Shown piece by piece: positions 1 to 9,600 of a stretch of 64,000 bases of DNA. The translations under genes and the position numbers were made by a program. Source of the DNA: Verrucomicrobiaceae bacterium. Lineage in GTDB: Bacteria; Verrucomicrobiota; Verrucomicrobiia; Verrucomicrobiales; Verrucomicrobiaceae. The stretch lies in NCBI GenBank assembly GCA_016713035.1, contig JADJPW010000002.1, forward strand, positions 310,001-374,000, read 5' to 3'. The notes under the pieces are model-generated. The model ran no database searches. It was not told where the DNA came from and saw only the letters and a program-made list of their open reading frames with translations. Position 1 is the first letter of the stretch; each line of letters opens with the position of its first letter.

Positions 1-444
1 GTTTTGCAGCGCCGCCTCGAAATCGGCACGCGTGACGCCCTTTTTCAGACCCGCATAGATTTTCGCCCCTGGATCGGCATGCGCGATGAACCACATCTCC
101 GTCTTCGGATCACCCCCGAGCTGCGGTGCCACGCTCGCAGGTGGATGCACCTGGATAGACAGATCATCACACGCATCGAGAATCTTCATCAGCAGCGGAA
201 AACTCGCCGATTCATTGCGCAGTGAGCCAAACACCTCCGCGCGATGTTTTTGCCACAGCGCATGCAGCGTCACGCCCTGCTCCGTCGTGCTCATCGCCTC
301 CGCACGGTCACTGACCTCCCACGACTCGCCAAACGGCGTCGTTTCATCCGGCAGCGTGCGACCGAGCACCGTCTCTAAGCGGCGGCCACCCCAGACGCGG
401 GATTGATAATGCGGAGCAAAAGAAATGGGCTGATCAAAAGTCAT
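1..444 (-). CDS. manA: Mannose-6-phosphate isomerase, class I (5' part, runs off the window edge)
   Basis: The minus strand from the ATG at 444 stays open for 148 codons to the first base of the window, so the 3' part is missing. The product should interconvert mannose-6-phosphate and fructose-6-phosphate in the cytoplasm. The N-terminus has the type I pattern of a YQSRVWGGRRLE block near residue 13, followed near residue 95 by SIQVHPP and then GDPKTEMWF. In type I enzymes the Gln and His of QVHP and the Glu of KTEMW are zinc ligands; the fourth ligand would lie beyond the window. It is transcribed divergently from the GlcD-like gene. The call rests on recognised family motifs; the true length is unknown. 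Confidence 0.88.
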   Translation of the reverse strand, partial: MTFDQPISFAPHYQSRVWGGRRLETVLGRTLPDETTPFGESWEVSDRAEAMSTTEQGVTLHALWQKHRAEVFGSLRNESASFPLLMKILDACDDLSIQVHPPASVAPQLGGDPKTEMWFIAHADPGAKIYAGLKKGVTRADFEAALQN

Positions 445-506
445 ACGCACAACCAAAGCACGGGGTGCATTGACGTAGCAAGAGCCACTTGCCAAGATAC
501 ACACCC

Positions 507-1895
507 ATGCACCTCGTCGATCCTGCCTTTATCGAAGCTCTGAAACTCTGCACCAGTGCAGACCGCGTGCTCACGCGGGATGAGGATGTGCTGCCCTACT
601 CCTTTGATGGCACCGCCACGCTGAAGCAGCGGCCGGGAGCGGTCGTTTTCCCGCTCACGACAGAGGAGGTCGCTGCATGTGTGCGTCTAGCACGTCAGCA
701 CGGCATCGCCGTCGTCACTCGCGGCAGTGGCACCGGACTCAGTGGCGGCAGCGTGCCGCTGGCAGGCTGCCTCGTGCTCTGCCTCGTGCGCATGGACAGG
801 CTCATCGAGCTGGATGAAAAAAACCTCACCCTGCGTGCTCAGAGCGGCGTCATCACCAAAGAGATCGACGATGCATGTGCCAAAGTAGGCCTCTTTTACC
901 CACCAGACCCCGGCTCGATGAAGATCAGCACCATCGGTGGCAATGTGGCGGAAAATTCTGGCGGCCTGCGCGGACTCAAATACGGCGTGACGCGGGATTA
1001 CGTCATGGGCATCGAAGTCGTGCTCCCAGACGGCACCGTGACCTTCCTGGGCAACAAATGCGTCAAAGATGTGGCTGGTTACTCCATGAAGGACCTCTTC
1101 GTCGGCAGTGAAGGCACCTTGGGCATCATCACCGAGGTGCTGCTGAAGGTGCTCCCACGCCCGCAGGCACGCCAGACCATGCTCGCACTCTATGACTCCA
1201 TGGAGCAGGCCGCAGAGACCATTAGCGCCATCATCGCCGCCAAGATCATCCCCTGCACGCTCGAGTTCCTCGATCGCATGACTGTGGGCTGCGTGGAGGA
1301 TTTCGCCAAAATGGGCCTACCGACCGATGTGGAGGCCGTCGTCCTCATGGAGACAGATGGCCACCCCGTCGTCGTCGCAGAGGAAGCCGCCCGCATGATG
1401 GAGCTAGCCCGCGCCAATGGTGCCCGCGAGGTCCGCGCCGCTAGCAATGAGCAAGAAGGCGCCAAGCTCGCCGCCGCACGCCGCAGCGCCTTCTCCGCAC
1501 TCGCACGCGTGCGTCCCACCACCATCCTCGAAGACGTCACCGTGCCCCGCAGCGAGCTCGCACGCATGGTCCGCTACATCAGCGACGTCGCCGCCCGCCA
1601 TCGGCTACAAATCGGCACCTTCGGCCACCTCGGGGATGGGAACCTGCACCCCACCTTTTTGACCAACGAACGCGATCATGAGGAAATGCACCGCGTCGAG
1701 GCCGCACTGGAGGAGATCGTCGCAGAGACGCTCAGACTCGGCGGCACCGTCACCGGCGAGCACGGCGTCGGATTGGCCAAAAAAGGCTTCATCAAGCGCC
1801 AACTCGGTGAAGGCAGCTACGAGCTCATGCGCACCATCAAGCGTGCTCTCGATCCACAATCACTGCTGAATCCTGGGAAGATTTTCGACCTTTAA
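507..1895 (+). CDS. FAD-binding oxidase, GlcD/D-lactate dehydrogenase family
   Basis: This 462-residue protein has the two-domain layout of the glycolate oxidase GlcD/D-lactate dehydrogenase family. An N-terminal FAD_binding_4 (PCMH) domain carries VVTRGSGTGLSGG near residue 70. The C-terminal FAD-oxidase domain carries GHLGDGNLHP and TGEHGVGLAKKG, both hallmarks of the family. It probably oxidises a 2-hydroxyacid such as glycolate or lactate to the 2-oxoacid. No GlcE or GlcF partner is visible beside it. The start is taken at the ATG at 507, because the residues after it match usual family N-termini; a TTG at 489 would add six residues. An aldehyde dehydrogenase follows on the same strand. 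Substrate cannot be told from sequence. Confidence 0.88.
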   Translation: MHLVDPAFIEALKLCTSADRVLTRDEDVLPYSFDGTATLKQRPGAVVFPLTTEEVAACVRLARQHGIAVVTRGSGTGLSGGSVPLAGCLVLCLVRMDRLIELDEKNLTLRAQSGVITKEIDDACAKVGLFYPPDPGSMKISTIGGNVAENSGGLRGLKYGVTRDYVMGIEVVLPDGTVTFLGNKCVKDVAGYSMKDLFVGSEGTLGIITEVLLKVLPRPQARQTMLALYDSMEQAAETISAIIAAKIIPCTLEFLDRMTVGCVEDFAKMGLPTDVEAVVLMETDGHPVVVAEEAARMMELARANGAREVRAASNEQEGAKLAAARRSAFSALARVRPTTILEDVTVPRSELARMVRYISDVAARHRLQIGTFGHLGDGNLHPTFLTNERDHEEMHRVEAALEEIVAETLRLGGTVTGEHGVGLAKKGFIKRQLGEGSYELMRTIKRALDPQSLLNPGKIFDL

Positions 1896-1970
1896 GTGCC
1901 GCGTAATCCGCTGCGCACCCTCAACTCCTCTCTTGGCAAAGCGCGGCGCTTCTCTCACACTCCGCCCGCC

Positions 1971-3473
1971 ATGCCCGCCGCTGCCAAAAAAGCCTCCAAA
2001 GTGCCTTCACGCCCCAATCCTGCCCGTGAACTCGTTTTTGGCGATCTGTGGGAGTTTGATCCAGCGCCCGAGACCGCAGACCCGAAGCTGAAGAAGAAAT
2101 ACGACCTCTTCATCAATGGCCGCTTCGTCGCTCCACGCTCCGGCAAATACTTCGCCACCTACAATCCGGCCACAGAGGCCAAGATCGCCGACATCGCGCT
2201 CGCAGGTGCCGCAGATGTCGATGCAGCCTGCTCCGCTGCGCAGCGGGCCTTCATCGACTGGGGCCGCTTGCCCGGAAAGGAGCGCGGAAAGTACCTCTAC
2301 CGCATCGCGCGGCTGCTCCAGGATCACGCACGCGAGTTCGCCGTCGCCGAGACCATGGACGGCGGCAAACCGATCAAGGAATCGCGTGACTTTGATGTGC
2401 CGATGGCCGCCGCGCATTTCTTTTATCACGCCGGCTGGGCGGACAAACTGGAGTTCCTCGCCCCCGGACGCCAGCTCGCCCCTCACGGCGTCGTCGGGCA
2501 GGTCATCCCGTGGAATTTTCCACTGCTCATGCTCGCGTGGAAAATCGCCCCGGCACTCGCAGCGGGCAATTGCGTCGTTTTGAAGCCGGCGGAGACCACC
2601 AGCATCACCGCGCTGAAATTTGGCGAGATTTGCCAGGAAGCCGGACTGCCGAATGGCGTCGTGAACATCGTCAGCGGAGCCGCTGAAACCGGCGCGGCAG
2701 TCATCAATCATCCGCTGACCTCCAAAGTGGCCTTCACCGGCAGCACGGAGGTGGGCAAGATCATCATGCGCAGCCTCGCAGGCACCGAAAAGAAGCTCAC
2801 GCTCGAACTCGGCGGCAAGGCCGCGAACATCGTCTTTGACGACGCACCGCTCGATCAGGCCGTCGAGGGCATCGTGAACGGCATCTTCTTCAATCAAGGC
2901 CACGTCTGCTGCGCAGGCTCGCGACTGCTCGTGCAGGAAAGCATCGCCGATGAAGTGCTCGCCAAACTCAAGCGCCGCATCGCCACGCTGCGGGTGGGCG
3001 ATCCGCTCGACAAAAACACCGACCTCGGAGCCATCAATAGCGCCGAGCAGCTCGCCAAGATCACCGACCTCGTCAAAAGCGGCGTCGAAGAAGGCGCGGA
3101 GAAGCACGACAACGCCTGCAAGCTGCCCGCGAAAGGCTTCTTCTTCCGTCCCACGATCTTCGCGAACGTCAGCATGAGCCACCGCATCGCCCGCGAGGAG
3201 ATTTTCGGCCCCGTGCTGAGCATCCTCACCTTCCGCACACCGGAAGAAGCCGTCGAAAAAGCCAACAACACCCCCTACGGCCTCAGCGCCGGCGTCTGGA
3301 CCGACAAAGGCAGCCGCATCCTCAAAATGAGCACGCTGCTGAAGGCTGGCGTCGTCTGGGCGAACACGTATAACAAGTTTGATCCCACCAGCCCGTTCGG
3401 AGGCTTCAAAGAGAGCGGGTTTGGCAGGGAAGGTGGGAAGCAGGGATTGCTCGATTATCTCAAATCTTACTGA
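1971..3473 (+). CDS. Aldehyde dehydrogenase, catalytic (resembles the ALDH16 N-terminal half)
   Basis: This 500-residue NAD(P)-dependent aldehyde dehydrogenase has the full catalytic set: VIPWNFPLLMLAWK, the cofactor-site GSTEVGK, the general-base Glu in LELGGKAAN, and the nucleophile Cys in FNQGHVCCAGSR. The start is the ATG at 1971; an upstream GTG at 1896 would add a basic leader that looks non-native. The first 40 residues before the ALDH fold are lysine- and proline-rich. It is followed after 2 bases by a small exported protein and then by a second, catalytically dead ALDH-like half. Known ALDH16 proteins carry exactly such an active domain followed by a pseudo-domain, so this could be one half of a split ALDH16; that is inference. 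Confidence 0.9.
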   Translation: MPAAAKKASKVPSRPNPARELVFGDLWEFDPAPETADPKLKKKYDLFINGRFVAPRSGKYFATYNPATEAKIADIALAGAADVDAACSAAQRAFIDWGRLPGKERGKYLYRIARLLQDHAREFAVAETMDGGKPIKESRDFDVPMAAAHFFYHAGWADKLEFLAPGRQLAPHGVVGQVIPWNFPLLMLAWKIAPALAAGNCVVLKPAETTSITALKFGEICQEAGLPNGVVNIVSGAAETGAAVINHPLTSKVAFTGSTEVGKIIMRSLAGTEKKLTLELGGKAANIVFDDAPLDQAVEGIVNGIFFNQGHVCCAGSRLLVQESIADEVLAKLKRRIATLRVGDPLDKNTDLGAINSAEQLAKITDLVKSGVEEGAEKHDNACKLPAKGFFFRPTIFANVSMSHRIAREEIFGPVLSILTFRTPEEAVEKANNTPYGLSAGVWTDKGSRILKMSTLLKAGVVWANTYNKFDPTSPFGGFKESGFGREGGKQGLLDYLKSY

Positions 3474-3475
3474 CC

Positions 3476-3952
3476 ATGAAAATCCACCTTTCGACCTTTC
3501 GTGCTGAGGCAATCCTCTGCCTCATCGTTCTACTCGTGGCGAACTCATATGCTTTTATCGTCACAGATGGTCGTGGCTTCTTTCGAGTTGCTGTTACTGT
3601 TCATGATGGCCGTGACTTGTCTCCTGTTGAAGGCGTCATGCTGACCATGAGTGAAGCAGGCGAAGAGTCAGCAAAGAGTGATGCCAACATGAGAGAGCAC
3701 GTGAAGATGTTTCTGCCCCAAAAGACCGGTCAACACGGAGATGCTTTTGTTTACTATTACGGTGGCTTTAGCTCGGAGTCCGATGCCCAAGGCAAGTTAA
3801 AATACAGCCAGCAAGTTCGAGGAAAGCTCAAGGTGGAAAAAGCAGGGTTCAAATCGGTTGTCATAAAACTCGAAAACGCAATCGGCCCCGTTTTCAGCTC
3901 ATCAAGTTCCCTTCCACTGATTGAAATCCGATTGGAACCCGAATCCAAGTAA
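3476..3952 (+). CDS. Hypothetical exported or membrane-anchored protein
   Basis: This 158-residue protein is not a family I recognise. It begins with a short basic stretch and a hydrophobic run (AILCLIVLLVANSYAF), consistent with a signal peptide or membrane anchor. The rest is soluble, with a late stretch (GKLKVEKAGFKSVVIKL) that resembles carboxypeptidase-regulatory-like or transthyretin-like beta-sandwich modules found in verrucomicrobial secreted proteins; this is a weak impression. It starts 2 bases after the aldehyde dehydrogenase and ends 5 bases before the ALDH-like pseudo-half, so it is probably co-transcribed. It looks inserted between two parts of one functional unit. Its codon use appears less GC-rich than both flanking genes, which hints at later acquisition. 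Confidence 0.6.
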   Translation: MKIHLSTFRAEAILCLIVLLVANSYAFIVTDGRGFFRVAVTVHDGRDLSPVEGVMLTMSEAGEESAKSDANMREHVKMFLPQKTGQHGDAFVYYYGGFSSESDAQGKLKYSQQVRGKLKVEKAGFKSVVIKLENAIGPVFSSSSSLPLIEIRLEPESK

Positions 3953-3957
3953 CTCAC

Positions 3958-4828
3958 ATGTCCCAACGTCTCCACATCACCAAAACCCCCAAATGCTACG
4001 TCGGCGGCGCTTTCATTCGCAGTGAGAGCGGGCGCGTGGCGGAGCTGCTGGATGCGACGGGGGCATTCTTTGCGAACATCCCGCAGTGCACGCGGAAGGA
4101 CCTGCGCAATGCTGTCGAGGCGGCGGCGAAGGCGGGGCCCGGGTGGGCGAAGAGATCGGCCTTCAATCGCGGGCAGATCCTGTATCGGCTGGCGGAGATG
4201 ATGGAGGCTCGCGGAGTCGAACTGGCGGATAGCATCACGCTGAGCGGTGTATCGAAAGCGGAGGCCTCGCGGGAGGTGGCGGCGGCGATCGAGCGGGTGG
4301 TGCACTACGCAGGATGGACGGATAAGTATGAACAAGTGCTCGGCAGCGTGAATCCGGTGGCCTCGGCGCATTTCAACTTCACCGTCACCGAGCCGATGGG
4401 CATTGTGGGCATCCTCGCGCCGGATGAGGCACCGGTTTTGGGCCTGTTGTCGCTCATTCTGCCAGCGATCACGAGCGGGAACTGCGTGGTGGCGCTGGCG
4501 AGCACGACGCAGCCTTACCCGAGCATTCTTTTGGGCGAAATGCTGGCGACGAGCGATCTGCCGGGCGGCGTGGTGAACTTGCTGACGGGCCTGCGCAGCG
4601 AAGCTGATCCCCACCTTTGCCACGCACGAGCATCTCCGCGCCATCAGCGGTGTTTTAAATGAGGAAGAGCGAAAAGCGATGCGCCTCGGCGCGGCGGAGA
4701 GCGTGAAGCGCGTGCATCTGCGCAAGGCCGAGGAGCCCATCGACTGGCTCGCGGACAAAATGCAGGGCGCGGAGGAGATCCGGGCGCTGGTGGAATTCAA
4801 GACGACGTGGCACCCCGTGGCGACGTGA
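3958..4828 (+). pseudogene. ALDH16-like C-terminal pseudo-aldehyde dehydrogenase, frameshifted
   Basis: The reading frame from ATG 3958 encodes an ALDH cofactor-domain fold (GIVGILAPDEAP, ITSGNCVVALAS, LPGGVVNLLTG) but no catalytic Cys or Glu block. Near 4601-4605 the frame breaks. Removing one A from CGAAGC restores a frame through 4828 (THEHLRAISG, then a tail ending FKTTWHP), giving about 289 residues. This short C-terminal pseudo-domain layout matches the second half of ALDH16 proteins. Uncorrected, translation ends at 4662 with an unrelated 19-residue tail. It lies 5 bases after the small exported protein. The frameshift may be a sequencing error or real decay. Confidence 0.7.
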
Positions 4829-4978
4829 TGAATTGGGGTAGCCGAGGGCAAGATCAGAGGGGATCCGGTTCGGTAAAATAGGCCGATCTCAAATAATAAG
4901 CCGAATAATAAGCCAGGTTCAAAGTTGTTGCCGCCGCTGGCAATGCAGGAATGAAGCGGGGGGAGACAGTGGGGCTTT

Positions 4979-6508
4979 TTATGGATCGACGAGCAATGGT
5001 GCCCACAGGGTGTCCCCAGGGGCGATTTGGGGTGTTTTGCCGTCTGGGGGGAGCGTGGTGGCGATGGCAGCGCGGAGCTGGGTGCTGAGTCGGGCCACGG
5101 TCTGGGCGTGCTCGGGCTGTTCGGCGAGGTTGGTGAGCTCTTTGGGGTCGTTTTCGTGGTTGTAGAGCTCGCGACCCCGGCGGCCTTCGTCCCATTCGGT
5201 GTAGCGGTGACGTGTGGTGCGGATGGAGTAGCCGTAGTGGCGCTCGACGTCGTCCCCGACGGCGGGACTGGCTCCGGCCCGCTTGAAGCCGCCACCGCGC
5301 ACGACTTGGCTGATGACCCAGCCGCGCCCGGGGCCGTTTTGCGGGTCTTTGAGCATGGGCACGAGGCTCTGGCCCTGGAGATTGGCAGGGGTTTTGACGG
5401 AGCAGAGCTCCGCGAGGGTGGGAAAAAGGTCGATGAGGCCTGCGGGGGCTCGGGAAACGCCTGGCTGGATGCCGGGGGCGGCGATGAGGAGGGGGACGCG
5501 GGCGCTTTCTTCAAAAAGGCTCTGTTTTTGCCAGAGTCCGTGCTCGCCGAGGTGATAGCCGTGGTCGCTGGTGAAGACGATGACGGTGCTGTCAGTGAGC
5601 CCATTTTGATCCAGGGAATCAAGGACGTGACCGACCTGGGCATCTAGGAAGCTGATGGAGGCGAAATAGGCCTGGATGGCGGCGCGGCGGGTGTCGTCGG
5701 TGAGTTTGTCCTGCTCTTTTTTGTAGCTGAGGAGGGCGGAGGGCGGGATGTCGGTCTGGTCCTCCTGGACGCGGGTGACGAGGGGGATTTTTTCGATGGG
5801 GTAGCCCGCGAACCATTTTTTGGGGGCGACGTAGGGTGTGTGGGGGCGGAAGAAACCGACTGCTAGGAAAAAGGGGCGGTCTTTCTGCCGGCCACAGCGT
5901 TCGAGCACCCAGGCGGCTTCGCGAGCCTGGAGGCCATCGGTGTGTTTTTCGTCGGGCTGGTCGGAGGCTAGCCAGGAGAGGGTGCCCCCAAATTGGTTGG
6001 GGGTGAGGCTGGTGATGAGAGGGTGCTCGATGAGGCGATCACAGCCAGCGGGGTTGATTTCGAGCTCCCAGGAGGCGGGGTCGTCATGGCCGTTGGTGCC
6101 GATGGAGTTGGGGACGTTGTAGTGGTAGAGCTTACCGATCCGTGCGGCGAGGTAGCCCTGCTGGCGGAAGGCCTGGGGCATGCTGACCTGGGTAGGGATG
6201 GTCTGGCGGAAGAGCTGGCCATTGGACTGGATGCCATTGGTGTTCGGATGAAGACCGGTGAGCATGGAATTCCGGCTAGGTCCACATAGGGGAAATTGGC
6301 ATGCGGCATTTTCGAAGCGGACGGCTTTAGCGGCGAGGCGGTCGATATTAGGTGTTTTGACGATAGAATGGCCGTAGCAGCCGAGGGAGGCGTTTAAGTC
6401 ATCCGCGATGAGGAAAAGCACGTTTTTGGCCGCTGGGGCGGCATAGGCTCGACTCAGCAGTATCGAGGAGGAAAGAGCCAGTAGGGTGACGAATAGCGAA
6501 AAGCGCAT
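4979..6508 (-). CDS. Secreted sulfatase, iduronate-2-sulfatase-like
   Basis: A 509-residue alkaline-phosphatase-superfamily sulfatase. It has a signal peptide (residues 1-24), the metal-binding pair in LFLIADDLNAS (D36, D37), and a canonical formylglycine site PLCGPSRNSMLTG at C75. Later blocks such as GFFRPHTPY and FTSDHGYHLGEHG, with an LYNHENDP terminal block, match iduronate-2-sulfatase-type enzymes. It should hydrolyse sulfate esters of polysaccharides in the periplasm or outside the cell, and needs a formylglycine-generating enzyme or anSME not seen here. The ATG at 6508 is chosen over a TTG at 6520 because it places the signal peptide at the N-terminus. It converges on the ALDH-like pseudogene, and its upstream region is shared with the giant gene. 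Confidence 0.9.
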   Translation of the reverse strand: MRFSLFVTLLALSSSILLSRAYAAPAAKNVLFLIADDLNASLGCYGHSIVKTPNIDRLAAKAVRFENAACQFPLCGPSRNSMLTGLHPNTNGIQSNGQLFRQTIPTQVSMPQAFRQQGYLAARIGKLYHYNVPNSIGTNGHDDPASWELEINPAGCDRLIEHPLITSLTPNQFGGTLSWLASDQPDEKHTDGLQAREAAWVLERCGRQKDRPFFLAVGFFRPHTPYVAPKKWFAGYPIEKIPLVTRVQEDQTDIPPSALLSYKKEQDKLTDDTRRAAIQAYFASISFLDAQVGHVLDSLDQNGLTDSTVIVFTSDHGYHLGEHGLWQKQSLFEESARVPLLIAAPGIQPGVSRAPAGLIDLFPTLAELCSVKTPANLQGQSLVPMLKDPQNGPGRGWVISQVVRGGGFKRAGASPAVGDDVERHYGYSIRTTRHRYTEWDEGRRGRELYNHENDPKELTNLAEQPEHAQTVARLSTQLRAAIATTLPPDGKTPQIAPGDTLWAPLLVDP

Positions 6509-6565
6509 GGTACAAGGCAAAACGGCAGGGTGGAGGAGGTCTTGCGGAAGGGGATGCGGGTGGGG

Positions 6566-6589
6566 TTATTCACAGGGTTTTGTGAATAA
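6566..6589. promoter_or_regulatory. Perfect 8-bp inverted repeat in the divergent intergenic region
   Basis: TTATTCAC (6566-6573) and GTGAATAA (6582-6589) are perfectly complementary with an 8-base spacer. The site sits in the 187-bp region between the start of the sulfatase (minus) and the start of the first giant gene (plus). The symmetry and position fit an operator for a dimeric regulator, but no regulator gene is nearby. The rest of 6509-6695 is comparatively AT-rich and holds no other clear signal. Confidence 0.3.
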
Positions 6590-6695
6590 GGTTTTTGTAG
6601 CCAAAACGAACAAAATTTGCGAAAAAGGATCATATAGGGGTTGCCGATAGACCTACCTAAAGACTCGATCCTCGCATCTACCGAACCGAACAGCC

Positions 6696-9600
6696 ATGCT
6701 TAAGACACTCCGCTCACACCAATCAAGTATTGCCAAATTCCTTGTGGCGCTCACAGCCATTTGGCAGGTCGGTCAGCCTTTACAAGCAGCGACGATTTAC
6801 TGGGACGGGAGCACCTCTGGGAGCTGGACCGGCAGTTCAACGAATTGGAATACTCTGGCAGATGGAACTGGCGCAGATGTTGCTGTGGGCACTGGAAATG
6901 ATCTCGTTTTCACAACCACGGCTGGAGCGACGAACTTCACCCAGACTGTTGATGGTGGTGTGGCTCTGGCGGTGAATAGCATTCTATTCAATAGCAGTGC
7001 GACGAGTGCGATCACGATCGCCCAAGGCGTGGCGAGCAGTACGATCAGTCTGGGAGCAGGCGGGATCACGCTGGACAGCGGTACGGGAGCCCACACCATC
7101 GGCGCTCCGGTCACCATCGCTGCCAGCCAGACCTGGACGAATAACAGCACCAGTCTCTTTACGGTTTCTGGGGCGGTCGCTGGGACTAATCTGCTGACGA
7201 TCGATGGAGCTGGAAGCACAACGATCACCGGCATTGTTAGCGGCGCAGGTGGTTTGACAAAAAATGGCACCGGCACACTGACGCTCACGGCCGACCCCAG
7301 CGCGACGGGGGCGCTCAACATCAATAATGGTGTGCTGGATCTGGCGCTCTCTAGCACGGCCGCCACAGACATGGTGACGGTCAATGTGAACAACACTGGC
7401 ACGCTTCGAGTGAGCGGCGGCTCCGGCCTCGGGGCTGCCACGGTGATGACGCTAGCGACCGGAGCGACCTATGACACGCGAATTGATGATACGATCGCTC
7501 GCCTGCTGGGGACGGGAACGGTGACCAATGGTGGCGCTACCGCACGCACCCTCACCCTTAGTGATACTACAAATGCTACTTTTGGTGGTGTAATTCAAAA
7601 TGGTACAGCCGCCCTCGGTCTGGCAAAGTCTGGCACCAACACGGCCACTCTGACAGGGACGAGCACCTACACGGGTACGACGACGGTCAATACGGGTGTG
7701 CTTGAAGTCTCTGGGGCCACAGGTGCCATCAATGGATCGACGACGGTCAATATCGGTGACTTTATTAACTCGACAGGAGTGGTGGATAGCATGGTCCTAG
7801 GCCAGAATGCCGACGTAGTGGCCGGTACGCTGAACCGGCTCGCGGACACTGCGGTTGTGTCTCTCCGTGGTGCGGCGACGCTGACGGTGAACGGTCCCGC
7901 CGCCACTTCAGGAGGTGTTGTCGAAACCATCGGTACGCTGGATGCGAACGCTGGTCGTGGCGTGTTGACGTTGAATCCTGCGGCTGGTCAGGAACTGCAA
8001 GTGACCGCAGGCACGCTCACCCGGAGCAACGCGGGCACGCTGCTGGTGCGTGGCACGGGGCTCGGGCTGGCGGCTGGCACGGCGGACAGCTCCCGGCTTG
8101 TTTTCACCACGGCACCTACTGGGACAAATTTTGTGGGAGGCGTTGGCGCGGACGGAACAACGACGATGAGCATCATCCCCTGGATGATCGGTGATACCTC
8201 CATTACCGGAGCTGGCAGCGGTTTTGTGACTTATGGAGCGAATGGGGTGCGTCTCCTCGCCGCTGGTGAGTATGACAGCACCATCGCAGGGACGGTCACC
8301 AGCCGAAATGTGAACTCAGCAGGCGGAGAGACGATCACCGTTGATTCAGCCATCAACAGTCTGGTCATCTCGGGTGGCACGACCACGATCACTGGCCCGA
8401 TCACTTCAGCCACCCTGGATTCCGCGAGCCTGCTCTTCACGGGTGCGGCTACGGTGACCGGAAACGGACGGCTGAATTTTGGTGCCAATCAGGGTTTGGT
8501 CACTGTCTCGCAAAACAGTGCTGCCACGGCTGCGATTGATGCTGTCGTCACCGGCACGGCTGGATTGCTGGTCAGTTCTTCCGGTTCGGCAAATAACATT
8601 GTGCAGCTCGGAGGGGAGAACACTCTCATCGGCGGCATCCGGGTGCAAAATGGTGCCATCCTTCAGCTCAAGGCATCCAGTCCTGGTGCACTGAATGACA
8701 ATGCCTTGAACAACATCACCCTGGATTCGGCAGGAACGACACTCCGGCTGAACGGCAACTCTGTGGCCGTGGGTAACCTGAACACGCTGGCGGGTGGCAC
8801 CACTTATTCACGTGCTGGTATCGTCGAAAACGCCAGCGCCACTGCGGCTACTCTGACCGTGAATCAGAATACGGCGCAGAATTTTGAGGGTATCATCCAA
8901 GACGGCACGGGTGGAGGAGCGCTCAGTATCATCAAAGCCGGGACCTCTACATGGACAGTGCAGAACAATGCTAGCACATTCACTGGAAGTGTAGAGATCC
9001 GCCAGGGTGGGATCACGCTCAACAGCAATGGCTCGGGCGGTGGTCGTTTCACCGGTGTTTCAACGGTTATTCTCTCCAGCGGAGGCCTTCTGACCTTGAA
9101 CCACGGATCCAGCAACACGGCGGACCGAATTCGCAATGCGGCTTCCATTCAGATGCGCGGCGGTTCGCTGACCCTGTCGGGCAGTGGTGCCAACAATCAG
9201 AGCGAAACCGTCGGTGCACTGCAAATCCAATCTGGATCGAATACGATCACCTCTGGTCAAGCCAGTTCTGGAAACACCCAAAACGTCACTTTTGCCTCCT
9301 GGAGCCGTACATCTGGCTCAGTGGTGAATTTTGCAGGCACCGGCGTTGGGGTGGATGGCCGAAATCGTGCGGTGATTACGGCTGCGCTGACATTAAACAA
9401 TTTAGTGCTCACCGGGGCAACGGTTGGTAATGAGCTTGCTAAATATGTGACTTCTGGAACGATCTCCGTGGCAGCATTGGCAGCGGGGGATTACAATACT
9501 GGCGCACCCACGGGCTGGAGTGATATTGTGAATGCCAAGCCAGCAAGCGCCGGGACTCTAGCGGCCGACACCTCTGTCAACGGACTCGTGCTGAACAACG

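Noticed and set aside
2007..3512. A 501-codon open frame on the minus strand opposite the aldehyde dehydrogenase.
   Set aside because: The plus strand carries an unmistakable aldehyde dehydrogenase; the antisense frame is Ala/Gly/Asp-rich without motifs and is a by-product of GC-rich codon use.
4889..4915. Two copies of AATAATAAGCC as a possible repeat or regulatory element.
   Set aside because: Only two short direct copies without symmetry or context; the 4829-4978 gap otherwise shows nothing.
3757..5643. A 628-codon minus-strand frame spanning the pseudo-ALDH and part of the sulfatase.
   Set aside because: It overlaps two recognised genes in other frames, is Ser/Pro/Arg-rich and shows no family resemblance.
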